The notes beneath the pieces were generated by a model. It did not search any database, was not told the DNA's origin, and worked only from the letters and a program-made list of their open reading frames with translations. Source: Nitrosopumilus sp. b3 (lineage in GTDB: Archaea; Thermoproteota; Nitrososphaeria; Nitrososphaerales; Nitrosopumilaceae). Taken from it: 64,000 nt of DNA. How positions within the stretch are numbered: position 1 is the stretch's first letter; every line of letters starts with the position of its first letter. This document shows positions 53,101 to 62,531 of this stretch, one piece after another. Both the position numbers and the translations under genes were made by a program. The stretch spans positions 248,001 to 312,000 of the forward strand of contig NZ_MU078693.1 of assembly GCF_014078525.1 (NCBI RefSeq), given 5' to 3'.

Positions 53101-53766
53101 GTGAAGTATCTAACTCTAATTTTGTTTTTAGGATTTTCTCTAGCTCCTGCATTTGCACAGGAATTAACAAATCCATCATTACTTATAGATACAATAGATA
53201 TTCCTTCAGATGAATTCAATCGAATATTGCGAGAAGCACCAGTGATATTTCTTGATGATGTTCATGCAGTTAGCTGGCAAGTAACTATTGATAATAATTT
53301 ACTATATGCAAATCCAAATGGAAATGCAGTTCTTAGATTATACGATCAAGAGACTCATGATGAATTTATTGAAGTCGGTATGGGACCTCAACCAGAAAAC
53401 AAATTTTGGGTGGCAGTTCAAACTCCAAAAGAAGGATACATAATAGTTCATAAAGATCTTGATAGAGGCTGGTATCCACAAGCAAAGTCTATCATATCAT
53501 ATACTGATAGAGCAGGACTAACAGTGAATAATGGGGCAAGAATTGTAGTCACCAATTTGGATATTGGTACATTTGCAATTGATTCGTATTCAGTACATGG
53601 AAAGGAAGGCTCTGCTGATCCTCCTGCAGTAAACTCTGGAAGTATGATTATAGAATTTCTTTCTGGCGATCCTGCAAAGAACTCATTTGCAATGTTTCCA
53701 TTTTACATGGCAGCAGGAATTGGAATAATTGTAGGAGTGCTATATCTAACTAAGAAGCGTTCTTAG
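53101..53766 (+). CDS. Secreted protein anchored by C-terminal helix, unknown function
   Basis: 221 residues from GTG 53,101. Signal peptide (MKYLTLILFLGFSLAPAFAQ), a beta-rich domain (about 45-175: VSWQVTIDNNLLYANPNGN and GWYPQAKSIISYTDRAGL), then a transmembrane helix (196-216) and KKRS at the end. Likely an outward-facing membrane protein. 30 bp after sat on the same strand. Confidence 0.78.
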   Translation: MKYLTLILFLGFSLAPAFAQELTNPSLLIDTIDIPSDEFNRILREAPVIFLDDVHAVSWQVTIDNNLLYANPNGNAVLRLYDQETHDEFIEVGMGPQPENKFWVAVQTPKEGYIIVHKDLDRGWYPQAKSIISYTDRAGLTVNNGARIVVTNLDIGTFAIDSYSVHGKEGSADPPAVNSGSMIIEFLSGDPAKNSFAMFPFYMAAGIGIIVGVLYLTKKRS

Positions 53767-54400
53767 TTTTATAATACTTACAACTTTTTTTAATCTTGCA
53801 TACATTACACATTGGTGAAATTGGTTTGCAAATATTTTGGCCATACATTACAAATGTATCATTAATATCAATCCAATATTTTTTCTGAATTTTTTTCATC
53901 AATTCCTGCTCTGTTTCTTCGGGATTTTTGGTATCTACTAATCCTAATCTATTTGATATTCTATGAACATGGATATCTACAGGAATTGCGGGTTTTTCAA
54001 ATGCATAAACCAATACACAATTAGCTGTTTTCCTTCCAACCCCTGGCAACTGCACCAAAGTATCCAGATCATCAGGAACTTTACCTTTGTATTTTTTATC
54101 AATAATTTTTGCAACTTCAATAATTCTTTTTGATTTTACATGATAGAATCCAATTGATTTTATTATTTTCTCTACATCTTTAATTTTGGCCTTTGCAAGT
54201 TCTTTTGGATTTTTATATTTTAAGAATAATGCTTTTACTGCTTTTGTTGTAGCTTCATCTTTAGTCCTGGCCGAAAGTATTGTTCCAATTAAAATACTAA
54301 ACGGACCAGTCTCTGCATCATGAAGATCCTGTAATGCTGTAATTCTTGGTGGCTTTACAGAATTCATCGTATCAGTCATTCCACGAAGAATTTTTTCCAT
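53750..54400 (-). CDS. nth: Endonuclease III (DNA glycosylase/AP lyase)
   Basis: 216 residues. Helix-hairpin-helix LPGVGRKTANCVLVYA with catalytic Lys, catalytic Asp in AIPVDIHVHR, and a C-terminal [4Fe-4S] loop (CKPISPMCNVCKIKKSC). Base-excision repair of oxidised pyrimidines. Overlaps the convergent gene by 17 bases. Confidence 0.95.
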   Translation of the reverse strand: MEKILRGMTDTMNSVKPPRITALQDLHDAETGPFSILIGTILSARTKDEATTKAVKALFLKYKNPKELAKAKIKDVEKIIKSIGFYHVKSKRIIEVAKIIDKKYKGKVPDDLDTLVQLPGVGRKTANCVLVYAFEKPAIPVDIHVHRISNRLGLVDTKNPEETEQELMKKIQKKYWIDINDTFVMYGQNICKPISPMCNVCKIKKSCKYYKTKNAS

Positions 54401-54454
54401 TTTGAATTAAAAATTACGTACAAGTATTATAACTGTAGTAACAAAGCTTTACCA

Positions 54455-55606
54455 TTGGATCTTACTAGAGAAGAAGAATCTGCACTCAAGGGAGAACAAG
54501 GAGAGATTTTGCAGATGGCATATAGAATTTTGGTTGCCACAGGTGAGGCAACTGATGCTGATAAATTAATCCCAATTGAATGGGCTCATCTTTCTGGTGT
54601 AAATTACAATACAATTGGAGATGCAGGAGAAGAATTTCTCTCCAGTATTAGCAAAGATGCGAGAGTTTCAGTAAAAACTACTCTTAATCCAATGGGTTTT
54701 GATATTGATAATGTTGTAAACTATGGATTAAATGAAAATTTTATTTCAAAACAATTATCCATCAGAAATTCATATGAAACAATGGGTGTAATTCCTTCAT
54801 TCTCATGCATTCCTTATGAAATTTTTGAAATCCCAAAAGATGGAACACAAGTTGCGTTTGCAGAATCAAATGCTGCAATTCATGCAAACTCTTTTGATAA
54901 TCTAAAGACAAACAAAGAAAGTGCATTTAGTGCACTTGCAAGTGCAATTGTTGGAAAAAGCCCTTACTCATCAATAAGAAAAGATGATTCACCAAACATT
55001 ACAATTAACATGAAAGTAAAAAATCCAAATGAATTAACATATGGTATGCTGGGATTTTTTGCAGGAAAGGTTGGAGATACTTCTGTAAATATTTCAGGAC
55101 TTGGAGAGATGGATAAAAGACAATGCAAAGCTATGTGTGGCGGAATGGGGACATCGGGAACTTGTGCTAAATTCATTTTTGATGATAATTCTGACTGTGA
55201 AAAAGTAGATTTTGATGAAAAAGAAATGCAAAATGTACATGATGAGCTAAACACTGCAGAAAAAGGTGATATAATTACACTTGGCAGTCCACAATTGGGC
55301 TTAGATGAGATTTCTGATCTTACAAGCATGCTGAAGGGTAGATCTTTTCAAAAAAGGTGTATGGTGTTTTTACCTAGAACTGTAAAGGAGCAAGCAAAAA
55401 AAATTGGATATACAACAGAACTTGAAAGAGCAGGATGTGAAATTCTTTCTGACTGTTGTACGTGTTTGACTCCTTTGATAAATAAAGAAAATGTTGATGC
55501 AGTTACAACAAATAGTATCAAGGGTGCGTTTTATCTTAAAAATTCTAACGGTGTAGATGTAAATCTAAAACCATTATCACAAATTATTCAAGATGAGACA
55601 CGATGA
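54455..55606 (+). CDS. Aconitase X large subunit, probable phosphomevalonate dehydratase large subunit
   Basis: 383 residues from TTG 54,455. DUF521/AcnX pattern: IPIEWAHLSGVNYNTIGDAG, SCIPYEI, AFAESNAAIHANS (substrate-contact), and Fe-S ligand cysteines in KAMCGGMGTSGTCAKF and DCCTCLTPL. AcnX occurs as phosphomevalonate dehydratase in the archaeal modified mevalonate pathway to isoprenoids, here feeding membrane lipids. The small subunit gene starts within its stop (ATGA). Confidence 0.9.
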   Translation: MDLTREEESALKGEQGEILQMAYRILVATGEATDADKLIPIEWAHLSGVNYNTIGDAGEEFLSSISKDARVSVKTTLNPMGFDIDNVVNYGLNENFISKQLSIRNSYETMGVIPSFSCIPYEIFEIPKDGTQVAFAESNAAIHANSFDNLKTNKESAFSALASAIVGKSPYSSIRKDDSPNITINMKVKNPNELTYGMLGFFAGKVGDTSVNISGLGEMDKRQCKAMCGGMGTSGTCAKFIFDDNSDCEKVDFDEKEMQNVHDELNTAEKGDIITLGSPQLGLDEISDLTSMLKGRSFQKRCMVFLPRTVKEQAKKIGYTTELERAGCEILSDCCTCLTPLINKENVDAVTTNSIKGAFYLKNSNGVDVNLKPLSQIIQDETR

Positions 55607-55986
55607 AAGTTTTAGTTGCAGGAAAAGCTCAAGGTATTGTTTTAAAATCTGAGAAACCAATTAACTTTCTTGGGACTGTTGATAAGAAAACAGGAATAAT
55701 TAGTGATAGAAATCATGATCTTTATGAAAAATCAATCAAAGATGTAATTCTTGTATTTCCATCAGGAGTAGGAAGTAGTGTTGGTGCATATACAATTTAT
55801 TCAATAAAATCAAATAATTCTGCACCACTTGCTATGATATGTCACAAGGCAGATCTTACTGTAGCTACCGGTTGCGCATTGGCAAACATTCCATTAATTA
55901 CACTTTGTGATGAGGAATTTGATGCTATTAAAAATGGAATGAAATTTTCTCTTGATACTGACTCTAATCTAATTCAGTATCAGTAA
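55603..55986 (+). CDS. AcnX small subunit, probable phosphomevalonate dehydratase small subunit
   Basis: 127 residues. DUF126/aconitase swivel domain: GKAQGIVLKSEKPINFLGTVD, KDVILVFPSGVGSSVGAYTI and the catalytic swivel serine segment. Forms a heterodimer with the large subunit; the 4-base overlap implies coupled translation. Together convert (R)-5-phosphomevalonate to trans-anhydromevalonate 5-phosphate. Converges on rqcH with a 23-base overlap. Confidence 0.9.
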   Translation: MKVLVAGKAQGIVLKSEKPINFLGTVDKKTGIISDRNHDLYEKSIKDVILVFPSGVGSSVGAYTIYSIKSNNSAPLAMICHKADLTVATGCALANIPLITLCDEEFDAIKNGMKFSLDTDSNLIQYQ

Positions 55987-57910
55987 ATTTCTTGATATCC
56001 AAGTCTCCTGTAGATACTTCTTTAATCTGGCTTTTGCCAGAAGGCAAAACACGAACAAAATCATCAAGATTAATTTTTCTTGCAATCTCTTCATGCATTT
56101 TTAAAAATTCAATTCGTATTTTTTTTGCAGCCTCTACCATCTCTAATCCATGTGGTTCAATTACTGCATAGCAAATAGAATTTTTTTTAATTGGCTCAGG
56201 TGGACCACATGTTAAGACATAATCATCATCTTGAGGAATTATTCCAACTGCAAGTTTGAGAGTATCTGATTTGATAAAATTCCTTTGTCCTTCAATTGTA
56301 AAGGAACCCTTTGGTAGAAATTCCCCGCTTGGAGCTGATTTTTTTACTTGCTCTGGATTTACCCAAAAAGCACTAACACCATACATTCCTTCTTTCCATG
56401 CACGACTAAAACAAACAGTAGCATGTGCAACTTCATTCATACTTCTATCTGGTGCATTTTCAGCTTCTTTTAGAATAAAAAATGGTGAACCAAAAATATC
56501 CCCATGAAAAATTTTGTCATTTTTTACCAAATGTTTTCTAACTACAGCAGAATTTGATGCAGCATCTCTTCCACCAATTGTAAGCAAGCCATCAGATGTA
56601 AAGAACCATCTGTATCTTTCATACCAGTTTTTCTTTCTGATCTCTGAAATTATAGTAATATCTTTTTCAGCTTCTGTTTTGTTTTGTAATTTTTCTAGCT
56701 TTTTCAGAGTTTTTTCTTTGATTAGTTCAATTGATTTTATTGCACCTGATTGCTTTTTTGCCTCATTAAATAATACAGAAGCAATTGATTGAAGTGGAGA
56801 TTTTGTATTGATCTTTATTTTTTCATCTTGGATTACAATTAATGGAATTCCTTTTTCTGTGATTAATTTTGCATTATTCTCTGATAAAATTTCTTGAGCA
56901 GAATTTTCCTCTATTGATATTATTCCCTGTGAAACCATTTGATAAAGGGAATTTGCTACATTTGTAATGTTTTTTGATCTTTCTTTAACTGTCTCAATGG
57001 CTTTTTCTTGTTCAGAGATCTGTGTTTGTAGTTCTTTTATTTTTTTATCAGATCCACTTGACTGAATTGACTTGCCTTTATCAACAATTTTTTCAGTAAA
57101 TACAGTATCTAATCCTTCAATGAAGCTATCAACTTTTGTTATTTCACCTTCTAATTTTCCTAATCTTATTGGAAGAACTTCCACTTTTTCATTTCTGACT
57201 ATTATTGGTTCGTGATTTCCTGATACTATATCTGAAACAATCTTTTTTGTAGTTTCAAAAACTCTGTTTGTCTCTTCAGTTGTTAATAGATTGCCAATTT
57301 TTTTACCATCAACATTTGCAATTTCAAATACTCCTTCAACATATTTTTTTGGTAAACCTAGTGTCCTTCCAAACCATTTCGCACAAATCAATTCAGTTGT
57401 TTTGAGTCCATCAAAATCTGATTCTGATAGGTTAAAGATATCTAGTCCGCTAGTTGGTGGCTGTACATATTCTAATCCAACACTGAGCTTCCTATGTCTT
57501 ACTTCTATTGAATGCTGTAATGCAAGAATCTTCATTTCATTATTGCAGAGTAAAATATTTCCATCTCCAAAAAACTCTCCCACTAGAACAAACTCTTTCC
57601 CAAACCCTTCAAATGTAAAGTATGCAATTCTTTCTGCACCAATCTGTTCAATTTTTTTTAATTTTAATCGTAGTAAATCACTACGTAGTCTTTTGAGTAG
57701 TCTGTTAGGTTCTATTTGATCAATTTTTACCTTGGTTAACCAAACCCCTGATGTTGATATCATCATGAAAAGATCACTTTTCTCAGTATGGTGAAGCTTG
57801 AAGAGAATACTATCTTTTGTGATGCCGTAAATATTACTAATGTAATAGTCTTGAACTTGCTCTGAAATTTGATTTACCAAATATCGTAGTTCTATCCCAG
57901 ATAATGCCAT
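55964..57910 (-). CDS. rqcH: RqcH/Rqc2/NEMF homologue (NFACT family)
   Basis: 648 residues from ATG 57,910. NFACT-N at the N-terminus (SGIELRYLVNQISEQVQDYY, residues 4-160), HhH-like middle, a coiled coil (about 270-310), and the NFACT-R domain (about 430-530: WYERYRWFFTSDGLLTIGGR). Binds stalled large ribosomal subunits with peptidyl-tRNA in quality control. GGTATAATT near 57,938 is 27 bp upstream, so the ATG at 57,910 is preferred to 57,919. Confidence 0.92.
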   Translation of the reverse strand: MALSGIELRYLVNQISEQVQDYYISNIYGITKDSILFKLHHTEKSDLFMMISTSGVWLTKVKIDQIEPNRLLKRLRSDLLRLKLKKIEQIGAERIAYFTFEGFGKEFVLVGEFFGDGNILLCNNEMKILALQHSIEVRHRKLSVGLEYVQPPTSGLDIFNLSESDFDGLKTTELICAKWFGRTLGLPKKYVEGVFEIANVDGKKIGNLLTTEETNRVFETTKKIVSDIVSGNHEPIIVRNEKVEVLPIRLGKLEGEITKVDSFIEGLDTVFTEKIVDKGKSIQSSGSDKKIKELQTQISEQEKAIETVKERSKNITNVANSLYQMVSQGIISIEENSAQEILSENNAKLITEKGIPLIVIQDEKIKINTKSPLQSIASVLFNEAKKQSGAIKSIELIKEKTLKKLEKLQNKTEAEKDITIISEIRKKNWYERYRWFFTSDGLLTIGGRDAASNSAVVRKHLVKNDKIFHGDIFGSPFFILKEAENAPDRSMNEVAHATVCFSRAWKEGMYGVSAFWVNPEQVKKSAPSGEFLPKGSFTIEGQRNFIKSDTLKLAVGIIPQDDDYVLTCGPPEPIKKNSICYAVIEPHGLEMVEAAKKIRIEFLKMHEEIARKINLDDFVRVLPSGKSQIKEVSTGDLDIKKFTDTELD

Positions 57911-58014
57911 GAATATCATATTTTATATCTAAAATTATACCCTTGCTATGATATGGTCAATCTTTGACCAAAGATATTAAACATGGTTTGCCTGAGTCAC
58001 GCTAGAAAATTACC

Positions 58015-58494
58015 TTGGCGAAATTTAAAAAGAAAAAATCTGCTCCTACTACTGGACCTGAAGATTCTAAAAAAGAATCTGTAAAAGAGAATCCAGTTGA
58101 TGCTCCTGAAACAGAAAAATCTGAGCCTGTTGCAGATAATTCATCAACTGATCCACCAGTAAGTGTTGCTGAGAAAAGTGAGAAAGATAGGAAATTAAAT
58201 AAATTATTTTGGATGCGTGTTGCCTTGGCAATAATAGCAGGAACTGCTGCGACTTTTATCTTTGAAGATATTGAAGGTGAAGATAGAAGATGGGCATCAA
58301 TTGCATTTATGATTATAGTATTCTTTGGAACAATTATAGTTGCAAAAGGGATGAAGATGCAACTACCATCATCAGATAGAAAAAAAATTGTTACTCAGGC
58401 AATTGGCAGCTATGTCTTTTTGTATTTGTTTACTTGGATTGTAACTTATACCCTAGTTCATTCTGGAAAAGTCACTAGTGGGATTAATCTATAG
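58015..58494 (+). CDS. Membrane protein with long charged N-terminus, unknown function
   Basis: 159 residues from TTG 58,015. Residues 1-60 are low-complexity, Lys/Glu/Ser/Pro-rich (KFKKKKSAPTTGPEDSKK, SEPVADNSSTD), then three transmembrane helices (about 68-85, 92-112 and 130-152). No recognised domain. A charged tail plus membrane bundle might be a scaffold. 18 bp before cbiT on the same strand, so possibly in one transcript. Confidence 0.72.
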   Translation: MAKFKKKKSAPTTGPEDSKKESVKENPVDAPETEKSEPVADNSSTDPPVSVAEKSEKDRKLNKLFWMRVALAIIAGTAATFIFEDIEGEDRRWASIAFMIIVFFGTIIVAKGMKMQLPSSDRKKIVTQAIGSYVFLYLFTWIVTYTLVHSGKVTSGINL

Positions 58495-58512
58495 AAACAA
58501 TAACGATTAGAC

Positions 58513-59103
58513 ATGTGGGATTTTAAAACACCTGGAATTCCTGATGAAAACTTTGAGAGAGCAGAAAAAGTTCCAATCACTAAAGAAGAGGTAAGAACCA
58601 TTCAAATCAGCAAAGCTAGATTAAAACCTGGTCAAACAGTTTATGATGTTGGTTGTGGAAGTGGGTCAATTTCTGTTGAAGCTGGACTTCAAGTTGAATC
58701 ATCAGGAAAAGTTTTAGCTATTGATCATGATGAGAATGCAATAGAATTAACAAACAAGAACATACAAAAGTTTGGCCTTTCAAATATTTCAGTAATATTT
58801 GGTGATGCCAAAGAAAAGATACAAGATCTTGAACCAGCTGATGTTATAATAATTGGAGGAACAGGTGGTGATACTAGAGATATAGTTGAACTATCTGAGA
58901 ATAAACTAAAGTCAGGTGGGAGAATTGTAATTGGAGTTATTCTAATTGAGACACTTTATTCTGTATTACAAATTTTAGATAAATTACAGTTTGAATCAAT
59001 AGATATTACTCAAGTTACCATATCTAAAAGCAGAAAGACCAGTACTGGTACTATGATGCTTGCAAGAAATCCTGTTACTGTAATTTCTGCTACTAGAGTC
59101 TAA
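58513..59103 (+). CDS. cbiT: Cobalt-precorrin-6B/7 C15-methyltransferase (decarboxylating) CbiT
   Basis: 196 residues. SAM-binding VYDVGCGSGSISVEAGL near 43-59, GDAKEKIQDL and DVIIIGGTGGD (substrate-linked). Partner reaction to CbiE in the corrin ring pathway. Heads the run cbiT-cbiL-cbiF. Note that cbiE is 40 kb away. Confidence 0.94.
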   Translation: MWDFKTPGIPDENFERAEKVPITKEEVRTIQISKARLKPGQTVYDVGCGSGSISVEAGLQVESSGKVLAIDHDENAIELTNKNIQKFGLSNISVIFGDAKEKIQDLEPADVIIIGGTGGDTRDIVELSENKLKSGGRIVIGVILIETLYSVLQILDKLQFESIDITQVTISKSRKTSTGTMMLARNPVTVISATRV

Positions 59104-59139
59104 TCTAGATATTTAATTGGGAACAAAGTCAGATTTTTT

Positions 59140-59862
59140 ATGCCTGGATTAATTGGGATTGGAGTAGGTCCTGGAGATGTTGAATTACTAACAGTCAAGG
59201 CAGTAAAGGCAATTCAGAATGCTGACATCATTATGTGTCCAGCTTCCAATGAAGAAAGACCTAGTATTGCACTTTCTGTTGTTTCACCAATTATTGATAA
59301 ATCAAAAAATCAAGAAATTATAAAATTAATTTTCCCAATGACCAAAGACAAAGACATTCTTGAAGAGACTTGGAAAAAGAATGCAAAGATAATGGCAGAA
59401 ACTGTTTTGTCAGGAAAAAATGTTGTATACCTAACAGTAGGTGATCCTTTCTTGTATAGTACTTGGATTTACATGCACAAGGATCTCAAAGAAAACTATC
59501 CTGACATGGATATTACCGTAATTCCAGGAATTGTTTCATTGTTTACATTTGCAGCAAAAGTCGGTGTAAGTGTAGCAGAAGGTGCAGAAAAAGTTGCAAT
59601 AATTCCATCATGTTATGATCTATCTAGTGTTAAAGAGATTGCAAAAAATTCTGAATCAATGATATTTCTTAAAGATGGAAGATACTTTGATCAAGTGATT
59701 CAAGTTCTTAAAGAATCTGGATTTCCAGATAATTCTATCTTTGCAATAGGACAAGATCTTGGAACAGACCATGAAATTATTCGAAAACTTACATTAGGTG
59801 AAGTAAATGATGATACTTTAACTACAAAATACTTCTCAATTTTGGTGGTAAAGCGTGTCTGA
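59140..59862 (+). CDS. cbiL: Cobalt-precorrin-2 C20-methyltransferase CbiL
   Basis: 240 residues. Tetrapyrrole methylase with GIGVGPGDVELLT at residues 6-18, LTVGDPFLYSTW (GD motif) and ITVIPGIVSL. C20 methylation of the corrin ring. It overlaps cbiF by 8 bases. Confidence 0.94.
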   Translation: MPGLIGIGVGPGDVELLTVKAVKAIQNADIIMCPASNEERPSIALSVVSPIIDKSKNQEIIKLIFPMTKDKDILEETWKKNAKIMAETVLSGKNVVYLTVGDPFLYSTWIYMHKDLKENYPDMDITVIPGIVSLFTFAAKVGVSVAEGAEKVAIIPSCYDLSSVKEIAKNSESMIFLKDGRYFDQVIQVLKESGFPDNSIFAIGQDLGTDHEIIRKLTLGEVNDDTLTTKYFSILVVKRV

Positions 59863-60613
59863 TGTTTTCTTTGTAGGTTGTGGCCCTGGAGATCCTGAAC
59901 TAATTACTGTAAAAGCCAAAAAACTAATTCAGAAAGCTGATGTTGTAGTGTATTCAGGTTCTTTAATTCCTGAACCAATCTTGAAACTATGCAAAAAGGG
60001 AAAACTTTTTGATGCTGCAAAACTAGTTAGAGAAGAAATTTTTGATTTGTTATACAAAAATGCAAAAAAAGACAAACTTGTGGTGAGGTTACATGATGGT
60101 GATCCTTCAATTTATGGTGCAATCAAAGAACAGATTGATAACCTTGAGGAAAAAGGAATAAAGTCTACTGTTATACCTGGAGTAACTGCATTTTTAGCCT
60201 CAGCTGCTGCACTTGGAACCCAATTAACTTTACCTGGAGTTACTCAGACCATCATAGTTACAAGAGCAGAATCAAGAACCAAAGTTCCAAAACGTGAAAG
60301 AATTTCTGAACTTGCAAAACACAAAGCTACCTTGATCTTTTATCTTAGTGTTCATTTATTATCTAAATTAGTAAAAGAAGCGATTGCAGGCGGTTACAAA
60401 AAATCAACTCCTGTAGCAGTAGTATATAGAGCAAGCTGGGAAGATCAAAAAATTATCAAAGGAACTTTAGAAGATATTGCAAAAAAAGTTAAAGATGAAA
60501 AAATTACTAGAACTGCAATTGTGATAATTAGTGATGTAATTGATCCAGAAACTTATGAGTATTCAAAATTATACGACAAGAATTTTAGCCATGGCTATAG
60601 AAATAAAAAATAA
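59855..60613 (+). CDS. cbiF: Cobalt-precorrin-4 C11-methyltransferase CbiF
   Basis: 252 residues from GTG 59,855, overlapping cbiL by 8 bases. Motifs VGCGPGDPELITVKA near 5-19, VVRLHDGDPSIYGA and STVIPGVTAFLASAAALG; VYRASWEDQ near the end. Methylates C11 in cobalamin synthesis. Confidence 0.95.
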   Translation: MSDVFFVGCGPGDPELITVKAKKLIQKADVVVYSGSLIPEPILKLCKKGKLFDAAKLVREEIFDLLYKNAKKDKLVVRLHDGDPSIYGAIKEQIDNLEEKGIKSTVIPGVTAFLASAAALGTQLTLPGVTQTIIVTRAESRTKVPKRERISELAKHKATLIFYLSVHLLSKLVKEAIAGGYKKSTPVAVVYRASWEDQKIIKGTLEDIAKKVKDEKITRTAIVIISDVIDPETYEYSKLYDKNFSHGYRNKK

Positions 60614-60630
60614 AAAATAGATTTAGACGT

Positions 60631-61296
60631 CTAAGATATGTCGTCTGAACCATCAATTGTAATGTCCCAGTTTACAGTTAACTGATCACCTGGATTCATT
60701 GTGACTGATGATGGGAAATTCTTCAATGCGAAAACTCCTCTATCAGCACCTAAACCTGTTTGATTAAACAAGCCTGCTGCATTAATTGTATTTCCAGTTT
60801 GGGTTGCAGATGAAGAATACGTGAATTGATTAGTAATTCTTTGTATTGCAGGATCAGAGTCGGCAGTTGAATTTGTGAATGTACCCAACGAACCAGCTAC
60901 TGCATTCAATCCATCACCAACTGTAATTTCAGCTGGAAGTACTGTATTAAGAGTTGTATCTACTAATGCGGAACCATTACTAATACCAATAACAGTGTAT
61001 TTTCCCAAAGCAGATGCAGTACCAGCGGTACAGCCACTGTTTTGTCCAAACAGTAACATGGCAGTACAATTTCTTCCATCATTAACAATTGCATTGTCTG
61101 TTTGTTGATAAGAAAGAATATTTCCTTCATTATCAGTGTGTATAATTTCCATATGTCCTAGAATACTTCCACCTTCTGAATAAGAAGATGCTGTATTACT
61201 TTGCATCTCGAATGTGCCATCTGAAAGGTTAATTCCTGCCATTCCTATAGCAAATGCGACTGCTGCAAACATACCGAAACTTGTAGCGTTTTTCAT
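60631..61296 (-). CDS. Secreted protein, unknown function
   Basis: 221 residues. Signal peptide (KNATSFGMFAAVAFAIGMA), then a Gly/Ser/Thr/Asn-rich beta domain (STADSDPAIQRITNQFTYSS; SSVTMNPGDQLTVNWDITID), low in charge, with two cysteines (NCTAMLLFGQNSGCTAG). Common in thaumarchaeal surface proteomes; adhesin-like or virus-like structure is possible but not shown. Single gene unit. Confidence 0.75.
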   Translation of the reverse strand: MKNATSFGMFAAVAFAIGMAGINLSDGTFEMQSNTASSYSEGGSILGHMEIIHTDNEGNILSYQQTDNAIVNDGRNCTAMLLFGQNSGCTAGTASALGKYTVIGISNGSALVDTTLNTVLPAEITVGDGLNAVAGSLGTFTNSTADSDPAIQRITNQFTYSSSATQTGNTINAAGLFNQTGLGADRGVFALKNFPSSVTMNPGDQLTVNWDITIDGSDDIS

Positions 61297-61381
61297 TATA
61301 ATTTTCTATGTAAATTGATTTATAGGGATAATGGTAAATTTTTCTAAATCATAGTTCCAAATTGGATCATTTCTAAAATTA

Positions 61382-61561
61382 TTATCCTCCTGAAACCCCT
61401 ACTGATTCATCTAACCCTATAGTAAATTGTTTAGGCTCATTTTTAACTTCCTCCTCAAGAGAAATTTCACTAATATCTTCTGAATAATTTCCTGAAGCTA
61501 CTAAAACTCCCACACCAATAATAATTGCTATTGCAACTCCAATAATAATTCCTTTATTCAT
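61382..61561 (-). CDS. Small membrane-anchored protein, unknown function
   Basis: 59 residues, read directly from the sequence. N-terminal hydrophobic helix (KGIIIGVAIAIIIGVGVLV), then an acidic extracellular stretch (SEDISEISLEEEVKNEPKQF) ending in TIGLDESVGVSGG. TATA-like TTTTTATAGT about 25 bp upstream. Divergent from the 61,634 gene. No function recognised. Confidence 0.78.
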   Translation of the reverse strand: MNKGIIIGVAIAIIIGVGVLVASGNYSEDISEISLEEEVKNEPKQFTIGLDESVGVSGG

Positions 61562-61633
61562 ATTTTTTTTAGTTGTTGGTACTATAAAAAGAATAAAAAA
61601 TTTTTCTATTAGTTAAATGAATAAATCAAATTA

Positions 61634-62443
61634 GTGAAAAACAAAATCATAATATTTGGTATTTTATTCATATTTTTTTCCTTTCACGTATACTTTGATA
61701 ATGCATTTGCAGAAGATCCTATCTTAATTTCTATTTCATCCGATTTAGATGAAATAATCTTTGATGGAAAGTGGACAGATTCCTATGAATGGAAAAAATC
61801 AAGTTACAATTGGCTAAAATTTGACGATGGTACTGAAATTCATTTGAGAACAGCTCATCAAGAAAATTTTATTTATGTTCAAATCAATGCGGCATCTGAT
61901 ATGAGTATTAACAAAGGTTCAGATAGCGCTATTGTTTGCTTTGATACAAAAAATGACAAAACATCTGTTCCACAATCAGATGATTATTGTTTTTCAACAA
62001 CACTTGACGGAAAAACTCCATTTACATATCAAGGAAATAATATACCTGCACTAAACGGTCACTTTACCAAAATCACTAATGATAAAAATTTCATTGCAGT
62101 TGGATCATCATCTGACAAATATGATAGATACAACAAAGTCCCACATGCAAGCTATGAATTTAAAATTCCTTTAGATGTCTTGGGACGTTCTGATAATTAT
62201 GGGTTTTATCTTTCAGTTTTTGATGCAGACAAACAAATTCATTACTCATGGCCATATGAGATTAAAAAACAAAGTTTGATTTCAATTACTAGTCCTAGCC
62301 AATGGGGAGATTTAGTTTCACCTGACAAATCTATTCCTGAATTTAATTTCTCATTTTTATTATTATTTATAATTCCAATATTGGTAACTTTTACTTTTCT
62401 CATAAAATCCAAATTTGCAATAAATGATTTTTCTTCTCTCTAA
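61634..62443 (+). CDS. Secreted CBM9/DOMON-like protein with C-terminal anchor
   Basis: 269 residues from GTG 61,634. Signal peptide (ending NAFA), then FDGKWTDSYEWKKSSYNWLK, EIHLRTAHQENFIYVQINAA and ASYEFKIPLDVLG, the strand pattern of CBM9/DOMON-like modules that bind sugars or heme. The C-terminus PEFNFSFLLLFIIPILVTFT followed by a Lys-containing end is a PEF-x-F-type sorting signal, suggesting processing by an archaeosortase (inference). Confidence 0.8.
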   Translation: MKNKIIIFGILFIFFSFHVYFDNAFAEDPILISISSDLDEIIFDGKWTDSYEWKKSSYNWLKFDDGTEIHLRTAHQENFIYVQINAASDMSINKGSDSAIVCFDTKNDKTSVPQSDDYCFSTTLDGKTPFTYQGNNIPALNGHFTKITNDKNFIAVGSSSDKYDRYNKVPHASYEFKIPLDVLGRSDNYGFYLSVFDADKQIHYSWPYEIKKQSLISITSPSQWGDLVSPDKSIPEFNFSFLLLFIIPILVTFTFLIKSKFAINDFSSL

Positions 62444-62531
62444 AACAACTAATAATATCAAAAATATGATGCCTAGAATCTATTATTTTTAATTAAAAAT
62501 TAATAACCACTAATTTTTCCATTTTAATCAA

